Positions 11,001 through 20,831 of a DNA stretch of 64,000 bases are shown here, in pieces. The translations under genes and the position numbers were made by a program. The notes under the pieces are model-generated. The model was not told where the DNA came from. It did not search any database and saw only the letters and a program-made list of their open reading frames with translations. Each line of letters begins with the position of its first letter. The first letter of the stretch is position 1. The DNA is from Avena insularis (lineage: Eukaryota > Streptophyta > Magnoliopsida > Poales > Poaceae). Where the stretch lies: the NCBI GenBank assembly GCA_023614405.1, contig CM042690.1, forward strand, positions 668,554,802 through 668,618,801, given 5' to 3'.

Positions 11001-11998
11001 TGGGCGTGGGCTGCGGTCGAGCGGCGGCTTGTGCACGCGTGTCGGGCACGGCGCTCTGGTGCGTGCTCGGCATGGCTCAGCTGCTCTGGGCGCGGCAGTT
11101 TGGCGGTGGTCCATGGTCTGGCCTGGCTCGGGGAGGGGACAGTGGGCGGCGGTGAGGTGCTGGCTAGCTGCTAGACATGGCGAGAGAGGGGGAGGTGGTC
11201 TGCTGCAACGGTGACCAAGTTGGCCGGCAAGGTGGGGCTCGCCATGGCATGGCAAGGCCACTAGGGGGCAGGGGAGTGGGTTTAAATGGCTTTTTTGGAT
11301 CATCTAGGGACAATGGGAGCAAATGGGGGTCAAATGGGAGACAAGTTTGGCCAGAACACTATTTAAAATAGTGAATTTGGTTTTGTTTGAAATCTGTCCA
11401 CAAGGTGTTTGAAGAAATGGCCGCATGAACTTTACTTTTGAATTTTGAAAAGATTTTTGGTGGGTGTGCTAGTACTAAGCTTGAGACTCTATGGGTGCTT
11501 GGGTTTTGAAAATTGAGCTTGTTTGAGTGGTTTTTGAAATAGTGGGATCTTCCCATATGATATAGATTCAATTTCAAATGCCAATTAAATATAGTGTTTG
11601 AAAGTTTTTGGCAGATCACAAAGTGGGCCTTGGTACCTCATTATGTGTACTAGCAAGGGGTGCAAAGATCCATAATTTTTTCTGTTAGGTTTTGAGTACT
11701 AGGAATAGCCCAAGTAGGCATGATAGTTAATTTGGCAAAAATGACCATTCACTTCATTTATTCATTTTGATTTGTTTTTCTTTGGGATTTGTTTGGGGAT
11801 GATCTAGCTGATGTTTATTTCACCTAAGAATCATTGTACAATCAATGGATCACTTAATCATGGCAATTCAAACAACTCCTATTTTAAATGCACACACATA
11901 TGAATGCTTTCATATTTTGAAATGGAAAAGTTTTTGTTAACCCTAATTTTAATGATTTGGATCTTGATAACCTTGGATTATAGTTTTGGGATGTTACA
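8034..11998 (-). repeat. complete 5' LTR of the Tekay-type element (3965 bp)
   Basis: Bounded by tgtcaacacc on the left and gatgttaca on the right (TG...CA on either strand), and next to the primer site. 8878-9536 and 10372-11998 have close counterparts in the 3' LTR. The middle holds a CTT microsatellite (9512-9534) and a GC-rich block of about 1 kb (10260-11280) with long spurious ORFs that I do not treat as genes. Confidence 0.9.
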
Positions 11999-12327
11999 CT
12001 CATGATAAGAATGTTTTATGTGATAGTTATATTGTTAATTTTATTCATGATGCTACTGAAAGTTATTATGAGAGAGGGAAACATGGTTTTATGTATCTCA
12101 ACAATATTAAGTTTCCCCTCTTTATGTTGAAAGTCTTGAAGTTGCACTTGTTTTGCTTTACTATGCTTGTTGCTTTATGCTTTCATGACTTGTTTCTTTA
12201 GAAGATTCCTATGCATAGGAAGTGGGTTAGACTTAAATGTGCTTTGAATTTGCTTCTTGATGCTCTCTTTTACTTCAATTCATATTTTTTATGTGAGCAT
12301 CTTCTCAAACTATCATGCCTAACTTAA
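11999..12327 (+). pseudogene. 3' end of the copy-1 internal ORF (acidic protein with membrane-like tail)
   Basis: The translation LCDSYIVNFIHDATESYYER and then MLKVLKLHLFCFTMLVALCF is collinear with the end of the 57556-58605 ORF in copy 3. An in-frame TAG sits near 12199-12201. The same frame continues after it with IPMHRKWVRLKCALNLLL to a TAA at 12325-12327. The hydrophobic run suggests a membrane segment. The 5' part is cut off by the Tekay-type insertion. Confidence 0.6.
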
Positions 12328-14935
12328 AGGTAGTAAAGAAAAGTACTTCTTGGGATATAACCCAATAGTTTTATTGAGTCTTGGAAGTTATTAATTCTGT
12401 AATAACCTCTCCTTATCTCTTTCTTATTTGATTTTTGTGCCAAGAATAACCTCTAATGAGAGGGAAGTAAGATTTGGGGAAGTGCTGTCCCGAAACAGAT
12501 TTTTATGCTTCACTGTAAAAATTTGTGAAATAACTCTGTATGTCGGATTGAGCTGTAATTTTCTGAATAAATCCCCCAGGTTGTTAGCTAACTTTAGTTA
12601 GTTTAACACTTTTCGATTTGAGCAACATAAGGTCTTCGAAAAAATCGGTTTTCACCTGCTGGTCTGTTTTGACAGATTTCTGCCATTATTTGCATTTGCC
12701 TCTTTACCAGTTTCTTTTTGGTAAATTGAGATTTTTTAGGAAATTACTACAGTAGCTTGTGTTTTTAATGAAAGTTTTTCTGTTTTAAAACTAAAACCCA
12801 AAGGTTTATTATCTTTTGAATGCACTAATGTTGCTAATGAAGATTGTGTGAAGTTTTGTATGAAGGAAATTTTTAGGTGTAGGAAAAGAATGATGTAATG
12901 AGATGAAGAATGGAAAAAACTCAAGCTTGGGGATGCCACCCCGTGTCACCCCAAGAAATATCCAAGAAGTACAAGCGTCAAAGCTTGGGGATGCCCAAGC
13001 CATCCCCTTCTTCATCAATAAAAATCTTAGGTTTCTTCCAAACACTTCATTTTTATTGTTTCATGCATAGTTGTGTTGTTCTTGAAGCATCTTAGTTTTT
13101 TTTTGGTTTTTGTTTGCTTGGTTTTCTTAGTTTTCTTGAATAAATTGGTTGGACCCCCTCTTTCATACATTAGTTTTCAAATAAGTTTGGTTTGGATTGG
13201 AAAAGAGTAGGAAAGTTCATGCTTAAGTGGTAAATAAGGAGCTTGTTTTTGACTGTAGCCTATGCTTTGTCATGTCATGCTTGATATTGTTTTGGCTTTA
13301 TGCTTAGTGATTTTTGCTGTAGCATGACATGTTATAAACAATTGAGATTGCTTAATGTGCCTTGAAAGAATCATGCGTTGTTTTAGCATATTAAAGCATA
13401 ATATTGTGGTATTCTCCTTTGATGCTTTATTTGGGTTGACTTGGCGCATGCTCACACCATGTTAAGACTATACCAAGTCACCATAGCCTCTATGATCATT
13501 TAGTTTTCGACTTGTAATATCACTTTATGTTTTAATTAATTATGTTTTGTCGCTTTGCATGATTATGGACATTATTGCTCTCTTAGTTGGTCGCTCCCAG
13601 TCTTTTGCTAGCCTCCATAACCAAGTATGAGTTCCACTCATGCATCCAACTCCAAGTAAAACCAAGTTATTCCAAAGAGTCCACCATACCTACCTGAATT
13701 AAACTTGTTATGTGAAAATTAGTGATTAAAGCTCTCACGAACTTGATGGCACACTTTACTTTCTTGCACTTAATAATCTTCAACCATTGTGTCCAACTTT
13801 TTTGCATATATGCTTGCGCTTTATAAGTTGAAGTTAGCAGAACCATGTATCATGGGGAACGCTTTCAACATTGCACTTACTATTCCATTGATATCATGAT
13901 TCTTTTGCTTATGGATCCCAGCGGTGTGAAATAAAAGGGGAACTTGTAAGATCATGGAGTTTGTATGTGTGTTAGCGAAACGCCTGGGCCGCTAGCCTGA
14001 GCCATGCCTAATCATGGTGGAAACTTGCAGCATAACCATAATGAGCATTCTATGAAGCATCCTCAATAAAAACCTATGCAAATAGCAAATAAAAAGATCG
14101 CTAGGATGCTCATTGTCTACTTGCCTTGTCATTTTGATTATGGGATAGCTCCTGTATCATGTGCAAGGGGTACCCCGTTGGCGGTTCTCTATGATACATA
14201 TGTAATTCAATGACAAGAGCTTACTTGTGACTGAAGTTGAGTAGCATGAGGTTCGGTACTCGTAAGTAAGGGGCATGAGATTTCAACTTATAACTTGTCA
14301 AGCATATCCTCTTAGTTGTGTCACTTTAACCTTAATCACCTAAAGATGCTTATGATAGGGGCAATGAGAGCTGAAAGCTAATAAGTACCATAATTTTTGG
14401 AAGCTCTTTATGAGACTTGAATCCCTGCTTCCTTCTATGAAGGACTTTCTTTTACTTTTATGTTGAGTCTCCATCTTCTATCTTTATGCACCTATTGAGA
14501 GAGCATAGTGGCCATTCTTAGTTCTATGTGCATTATCCCAAGACTTGTTGATTGATGCATAACTTTGATATTGCTTGTTCTTAAACTATTTGTATCTAGT
14601 CACCCTTATGAACTTTGAAGGTGTCATATGCACTTATGTTTTGCTACTCCATGAGGGACAAGCTGAATACCATTCTCATTATGCTTTCTTTATGTGAAAA
14701 AACAAACGTCTTGCAAAGCATTGTTATTCATGAATCTTTTGTTTGTGCCTTTTCATGTTACAACATAGTTGCTATGTCTTATTGTTAGAACTATACCTTT
14801 CATGCTCATGTTTAGAGTACTTTGATCCCAGCTTTCAATGCTTACAAATACTTTGATCAAGATTCTGATGGTGCATGTCACCTCAAAAATTATTCTTTCT
14901 TTTATCACTTACCTACTCGAGGACGAGCAGGAGTT

Positions 14936-14948
14936 AAGCTTGGGGATG
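14936..14948 (+). other. polypurine tract, copy 1
   Basis: aagcttggggatg lies next to the LTR start TGATACG. The same 13-mer occurs twice more inside this copy (12923-12935 and 12981-12993). Confidence 0.7.
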
Positions 14949-14949
14949 T

Positions 14950-16337
14950 TGATACGTTGCAAACATATCTATAATTTTTGATGTTCCATGCTTGTTTTAT
15001 ATCTACTTTCTTATGTTTTATCCACACTTTGGAGTACTTTTACACATTTTCTGGAACTAACCTATTAACAAGATGCCACAGTGCCATTTGCCTGTTTTCT
15101 TATGTTTTTGGTTCCAGAAAAGCTAGAAAATGAATATTCTCGGAATTGAACCGGACAAAAGCCAAAGTCGATATTTTACCAGAAGACTCACAGAGCCAGA
15201 AGACGAGACGGAGAGGGGCCAGGGGCTAGCCACACCATGTGGTGGCGCGGGTCCCCCTGGCCATGCCACCAGGTGGTGTGGGCCCCTGGTCCACCCTCTG
15301 ACATCACCCTTTCGCCTATAATAAGCCTCCAATGCAGAAACCCTAAAGAATCCAGCCTCCAGCCACGAAAAGTTCCACAGCGCCACATCAAGGGAGATTC
15401 GGGGACAGAAGTCTGTCTCCAAGACTGCCGGGACGGGGAAGTGCCCCCGGAGCCATCTCCATCGATCTCCACCACCATCTCCATCGCCGTTGCTGATTCC
15501 CATGATGATGATGGAGTAGTTCTTCCTCGAGGCTAAGGATTCTACCGGTAGCTATATGTTCATCTCTCTCTCTATGCATGATCATATTGTGATAATGAGC
15601 TTTGTAATCAAGTAGATCTACCTTGCTACTCAAGTGCTTTAATAGATCTCTGCTCTCCCCACGTGTGTGAAGTTGACAGTGTGCACACTATGTGGCACTT
15701 AGGCTAGAGATTACAAATACTTGTTATGAGTTATATTTGGAGTTGGATATCTCTATGAAATTGTGGTGTTTGTTGGAACCATCTAGAGCTCAAGGTGACA
15801 GTGTGGGGTTATCTAGATGGGGAAAGCGAACTTTGAGGAGTGTTGTTATAGCCCTACCATGGATTAGAGTGTCCAATCGGAGAGTAGTATCATAAAGAGA
15901 AGATATTTATATGAGAGTGTTCACTAGCGAAAGTATGATCCCTAGCCCTTGTTTCTAAGCATTGAAACACCATTTGCAACTAGATCTGTTACATGTTTAC
16001 TTGCTTCCATCTTTATTTCAGATTGCCTTTAGTCTCTTCCTACCCGTCAAGCTCTTTTCTGGCACCGTTGTTTTATATCCATACCACTTGTATTTCACTA
16101 TATCTTCGCCGAACTAGTGCACCTATACACCTGACAAGTGTATTGGGTGTGTTGGGGACACAAGAGACTTCTTGTATCTTGATTGCAGGGTCGCTTGAGA
16201 GGGTTACCTTTGACCACTTCCTCCCTGAATTCGATAAACCTTGGGTGATCCACTTAAGGGAAACTTGCTGTATTCTACAAACCTCTGCACTTGGAGGCCC
16301 AACAACTGTCTACAAGAATAGAAGTGCGTATACATCA
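14950..16337 (+). repeat. 3' LTR of copy 1
   Basis: Runs from TGATACGTTGCAAAC to the terminus GTATACATCA. The first ~530 bp match the LTRs of the other two family members, through ccatctccatcg near 15490. The rest, including a segment reading ttgggtgatccacttaagg, does not match them. Only one LTR of this copy survives in the window, so the right boundary rests on the TG...CA rule and on recognition of the terminus. Confidence 0.72.
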
Positions 16338-17021
16338 GCGGCACGGATCATCCTAGGGTGGGCCGTATCCCCCATATGTCAGCCCACCCGGGGAAGAAGG
16401 TGGCGAGGCGGTGGAGCGAAGCGAGCGACATGAAGCGGGCCCGTGGTGGACCGAGTTACCCGGTGTCGGCCCAACCGTGCGAGAGATGCGGTGGCGACGT
16501 GCGCATCACTTGGTGGTGGCTGTGGTGCGGTCCCTGTGGTGGGACGGATTCGGCCTGAGCTAGCCCACCCGGGGGAAGATGAAGGTGGCTACGGGGTGCG
16601 CTGCCCCGGTTTTGGCGGGTGGCAGCTGGTATCGAGGCGTGCTGGCGACGCGGGAACTGGCGAGGGAGGAGCCGGGTTGACCTAGCGGGGTGAGAAGGTC
16701 GGCCCGCGGCGGGAGCTATGGGTCGAGTCAAGCTGATTCGGCCCAGATGACGGAAATGACCCGACCATGCTGAGAATAAACCAGCCCAGCCGGGTTTCAG
16801 CTGTCCTTTGCCTGATTCGTCCTAGAAGATCTCCTTCGAGCCGAGTTTGGTGTAACTTGGCCATGTAAGTGTTATTTATTTTTTCATTATCTCCTTCTTA
16901 TTTACTCATATCAAATACCTTTTCTCTTCATATATTTTTTATAGAAATGCTTATTATTCTACTGCATCACTTGATGCCCTAACTCTGGGGTACACGGGGT
17001 CATATCCCCGACAATCTCGCC

Positions 17022-17210
17022 TGTAACTTCTGCTAAGATGGAGGGTACTAATTTATACTAGCATGTTACATTTTATATCTTGCATGTAACTTTTGCTCAG
17101 ATGTAGGGTACTAATTTATACTAGCATGTAACATTTTATATCTTGCATGTAACTTTTGCTAAGATGGAGGGTACTAATTTATACTAGCATGTAACATTTT
17201 TAATATTGAC
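17022..17210. repeat. 63-bp tandem repeat, three units
   Basis: Units start at 17022, 17085 and 17148, each opening tgtaacttctgctaag or a close variant and containing gggtactaatttatactagc. Only a few substitutions separate them. Confidence 0.9.
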
Positions 17211-18367
17211 TGTAATTAGGCTTTTTATATCTTAGCATCTATTGTTCAGTGTATGGATGGTGGATTTTTATATATATATAGGCTGCAACATTTTATATCT
17301 TAGCTTCTTTTTTTGTAAAGAAATAGTTACATTTCTTAGTTTTTCAAGTCAGCAACATTATTTTATTCCTGAGTTATTTTTCAATCAGTACATAATAGCA
17401 AATTTTTTGTTTGTTCTGGTTTTTGCGGTTCATGGTAGCAGATTCCATCACACGAAGACCTTATAGAGCTTTGCACCATCCTGGAAGATAATTGTACATG
17501 CTGCTCTTGTTCCAGGTCTTATGTTCATGCAGATTGACTTTTGTTACATGCAAGTTCGATATGTGGCACCAAGTTTTGGTCCCCAAGCCTGATGCTTTTG
17601 CGTGAACGGTTTCCTACTGCCTATCATGGCTCCCATGTGCCCATTGTTTTCTTTACATCTAAATCATGTGGAAACAAGAGAATCGTGTTCTTTCTTTTTC
17701 TTTTTGGATGGTGTAGGGAATCATCATGCAGTTCAACATAACCATTTTCTACATCTACCGGTGGTCTGGGTTGTAATTGCAAAATATCTTGAAACCTGGA
17801 TGTTACTATGCACTAGAAACATACATGTTTGCTCAATCTCTTCTATCTCTGATTTTCGTGCGTGTTTTTCTATCTGATGTGGTGGTGGTGGTGGGGGCGG
17901 AGATCTGGTCTATTTTTTCTTTTTCTAGCTTATTGCCTGTAGTTTCTTGGTGAAGAAAGATAACCGCCATGGATATTTCCTGTCTTTGGCGGCTAGAGAA
18001 GGAGGAAAGGAGAGGTAGGTTTGGAAGGGGGCTAGCGATGGATTTTTTTTCTGCACCTGATGGGCTCGCGCTCCGCTGGCCGAAAGTGTGCTACCGCGTG
18101 GGAAAGGGGTCCAGGACTAGCCTGGGACCACTTTCTATTTTGGGAAAGTTTTTAGTTCGGACATAGGGGCACCGTGAGCATGTCCGAAAAAAATCTAGCG
18201 CATAGACTGGATCAATTATGCTAGAGCGAGGTAATGGATCATATCCTCGTAGATTGATCTAGCGGAATTTATCGATGACGAGGTTAGCAAAGACGAGAGT
18301 CGATCCCTGCAACAAGACTTATCAAGTCGTGAGGAGATATATTATCCCACGAATGACCCACGCAATA

Positions 18368-18653
18368 CCTCCATGGTATCCGCACATACGAGATCAGCAA
18401 CACCATGTGAGGTGTTATCAATTACACGATCGAAGCATGAACGTGTCGATGAAGATCTGGTATCGCTTTCGTAGTCCAACCAGATTTGATCTAACTGGAG
18501 GTAGAAATCACCTCCATGGTATCCACACATACAATATCAGCAACACCACGTTAGGTGTCATCAATTACACGTCGAAGCATGAACGTGTCGATGAAAATCT
18601 GGCATCGCTTCCATAGTCCGACTAGATTTGATCTAACCGGAGGTAGAAACCGG
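18368..18653. repeat. 143-bp tandem duplication
   Basis: Two units start at 18368 and 18511 with cctccatggtatcc. They share gaagcatgaacgtgtcgatg and end in ggaggtagaaa. They differ by scattered substitutions and a one-base indel. Confidence 0.9.
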
Positions 18654-19222
18654 AAAGCGCTTTCGATATGATGATGAAGATCTCCACACGATGACGATGA
18701 CAACATCACGAAGAAGAGGAGGAAGAGGGCGTTGTTGGCAGAGCACGACGAATAGGGTGATATGCGGCAGCAGGGACCCACGTGGAGACATCACATGTCG
18801 CATGCAGCACCGCGCACTGCCACACTACTCTAAATGTCACTTGTGTTATAGTGGTCCGTGCGCCAACAAGCCACGCGCCGAAATTCTGACATGTCACTAC
18901 AACGGTTCTCGTAGTGATCGTGTGAGAAAAGATGCATTATTCATGCTACCAGTGTCTTAATAATACTAGTACTAGGACAACAACCCTCCAGACGAGCTTT
19001 GCCCGTTGCATCCTCCAAGGTAACGTGAGGTGAGGGTTGATATAAACACGACAAGCAAATAACCAAGAATGGAAAAGAAATTGTAGTAAAGGGACACATG
19101 AAAAAAGATGAATAGCTTTAAGCAGGGACGGAGGCATGATTTTACCCATTAACGATTTTCAGCGATTCCTGTGTGCCGAAGGTTACTGTTGATTCCGTCG
19201 TTTATCCAATGCCTTGCGTCGC

Positions 19223-19231
19223 GTCGTTCGG
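19223..19231. repeat. left target-site duplication of the MULE
   Basis: gtcgttcgg, paired with atcgttcgg at 27764-27772; eight of nine bases match. Confidence 0.85.
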
Positions 19232-19520
19232 GATTTTTTTACAAATATACCCCCTACAACGATGCATCGCCAAAAATGCCCCCTTGAAGAAACAAATGCT
19301 AAAAATGCCCTGGCGGGAGGCTAAAAAGCCGACACGTGTCTCCTCCCGCCAGGGCCGGTGGCGGGCCGGACATACCGCCAGAGGGCGGGGCGGGATGATG
19401 GTACCGCCAGTGGCAGCGACGGGATGTGGTGGGCCCCACGGGCGGGCCGGCGGGACGTCTTCCTGCCGCTGGCGGGATGTGCCCTCGTCCCTCCCGCCTC
19501 AGCCGGTGGTGGGATGTCAT
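19232..19520. repeat. left terminal inverted repeat of the MULE
   Basis: Aligns with the reverse complement of about 27510-27763 over its full length. The shared order is the poly-T start, a ccaaaaatgccccc segment, gccgacacgtgtc and a GC-rich cccgcca-rich part. The left copy has about 50 extra bases near 19390-19430. Confidence 0.9.
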
Positions 19521-19835
19521 CTGTCGGAAGCCTGCTCCTCAGCACCTGCCGCCTCGGTAATTGGTGCTGCTATATGCCGCCTCGGTAATTGGTGCTGCTA
19601 TATGTCTTATCGTACTGATGATTGACTGCTGCTGCTGCTCTACATGAAATATTAGCACCGAAAGGAGCACCAATTACTGTTGCTCTACAGGAAATAAATC
19701 ACCGAAAGAAGCATCGGACTGCTGCTACTCTACAGGAAATAAACCACCGAAAGGAGCACCAGTACAACAAATTGATCACCGAAAGTTGCAGCCCACTCGT
19801 ATGCAGATTCGTCCGGCTAATAGCTAAAGCTGGCT

Positions 19836-19842
19836 TATAAAA
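19836..19842 (+). promoter_or_regulatory. TATA box of the MULE zinc-finger gene
   Basis: tataaaa sits 80 bp upstream of the ATG at 19916. Upstream (19540-19790) are a 28-bp duplicated segment (ctcggtaattggtgctgc) and about three imperfect repeats of ctctacaggaaataaa plus caccgaaaggagca, which could be regulatory. Confidence 0.6.
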
Positions 19843-19915
19843 GGAGTAGTATCAGGCTCTTCATCTAAGCATCCTTCTCCATTCATTCCTTTGTTTCCTA
19901 GTTTATTTGGTGACT

Positions 19916-20533
19916 ATGAGTTTGCCTTGCTCGGACCAAGACTATAGGCCGAAAAATATGAAGGATGCGAGTTTGCCTCCGGGTGTGGAACATCTTTGGT
20001 GTTGGTGCGGGCATCTTTGGAAGGTGAAAGAGTCCAACGATTTTTCTGATAAAATGGGCATGAAGTTTTTTATGTGTCTCCATTATCAGTATGATCCAGC
20101 TCCCTGGAGTTACAACAGGCCTCCGGTATGTTTCATCCATAACGAAATGACATATCATTTGTGTTATAAAATATTTATTGTGTTATTATTTGTGTTGTAG
20201 TCTCCTCCGCCCTTATGCATGTGGTATCGCTGGATTGACACGGAGCAACCGGAGTGGACGCTTCGTGAGATAGAAGAAATGAGTCGTCGTGCGTGGGAAA
20301 GCTTTTACGAAGATGAGCGTCGTGAAAAAGCTGCAGAAGAGCGTAGAGCGGCACAAGAGGAGCAACGACGTCAGTTAGAGGAGCTACAGAGGCAGAGAGA
20401 GGAACAACGACGCCTCAGGGAGAAGCAGGAACGACAGGCTAGGGAGGCGAACAGGCAGAGACTGAGAGAAAAGGCTGCCGAGGCAAAGGCAGCCGAAGAA
20501 CGCGGTGATAAGACAGGAAAATGGCCACGCTGA
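19916..20533 (+). CDS. MULE-borne GRF-like zinc-finger and coiled-coil protein, two exons
   Basis: Exon 1 is 19916-20125 (70 codons), intron 20126-20200 (gtatgt...tgttgtag) and exon 2 20201-20533; the joint is in phase 0 and the ~180-residue frame is open throughout. Residues ~26-80 hold four spaced cysteines in a CxCG...C...C arrangement (CWCGHLWKVK; FFMCLHY; LCMWYRWIDTE), closely resembling the GRF-type zinc finger with its terminal WID motif. Residues ~95-175 form a long Arg/Glu/Gln-rich coiled coil (EERRAAQEEQRRQLEELQRQ). The gene faces inward from the left TIR, convergent with the transposase, the position of mudrB in maize MuDR, though no similarity to MURB is claimed. Nucleic-acid binding is inferred from the finger. 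The first ATG after the TATA box was chosen. Confidence 0.75.
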
Positions 20534-20831
20534 ACCCAAGACCACTAGACTTTTGTCCTAGTGTATGAATCCACATCTCCCATGGTATCTTAATTAAAGT
20601 ACTAGTATTTTAAATTCTGCATTTGAATGTCTCCTAATTTCGGTTGTATCGTGTGGTAATGAAAAATAAGTGACGAAGTATTTTCATTCTAGTTATATCT
20701 TAATTCTCTATGAATTTTTATTTGAAATTGTTGAATGCAAAATAATAGTAATATGTCTCACACAAATATAGAATAATACATTAATGTTCATATAGAATAT
20801 GGCTACACTGCCGGAGTTACAATAATCGCTC

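Larger units (their letters stand above)
161..11998 (-). mobile_element. Tekay-type chromovirus (Ty3/Gypsy LTR retrotransposon), 3' LTR truncated
   Basis: Read on the minus strand, the order is complete 5' LTR (8034-11998), tRNA-iMet primer site, an extra ORF, gag, protease, RT, RNase H, integrase, chromodomain, polypurine tract and 3' LTR (161-2427). Pol order and the chromodomain place it in Gypsy chromoviruses; the long LTR suits the Tekay/Del lineage. LTR termini are TGTAACATCC...GTGTTGACA. The pol frame carries several in-frame stops, and the protease-RT junction has lost sequence, so the copy cannot be autonomous. The 3' LTR has lost its distal end and an internal block. The base pairs after the right LTR are ctcat, but the matching left target duplication was removed by the truncation. 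Confidence 0.9.
11999..16337 (+). mobile_element. non-autonomous Gypsy element of the tRNA-Asp-primed family, copy 1 (5' part missing)
   Basis: 11999-14949 is collinear with the interior of the complete copy at 55937-63254 (from about 58308 to 61820). It ends in a polypurine motif followed by an LTR at 14950-16337. The left edge is the insertion point of the Tekay-type element, and the missing 5' half does not reappear in the window. The interior is mostly non-coding, with one broken ORF at its left edge. Athila-lineage affinity is inferred from the protease remnant and tRNA-Asp primer site in the other copies. Confidence 0.82.
16338..19222. other. unassigned sequence between copy 1 and the MULE
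   Basis: 16338-16860 is GC-rich with no coding signal I trust. 16861-18340 is AT-rich apart from a short segment (tctggggtacacgggg near 16984) that resembles a degraded retrotransposon end. Two tandem repeats are listed separately. From 18660 to 19222 I see only short spurious ORFs. No gene is supported. Confidence 0.5.

Noticed and set aside
10273..11303. Several long overlapping ORFs on both strands
   Set aside because: They lie in the GC-rich part of the Tekay LTR, have Arg/Pro/Gly-rich low-complexity translations, and the counterpart in the other LTR breaks them.
15123..15536. ORFs of about 60-126 codons on both strands
   Set aside because: They fall in the LTR of copy 1 and recur as different frames in the LTRs of copy 3 (56132-56567, 62016-62462); none has a domain.
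16970..17020. Candidate LTR end around tctggggtacacgggg
   Set aside because: No partner LTR, primer site or target duplication could be found, so only a resemblance is noted.
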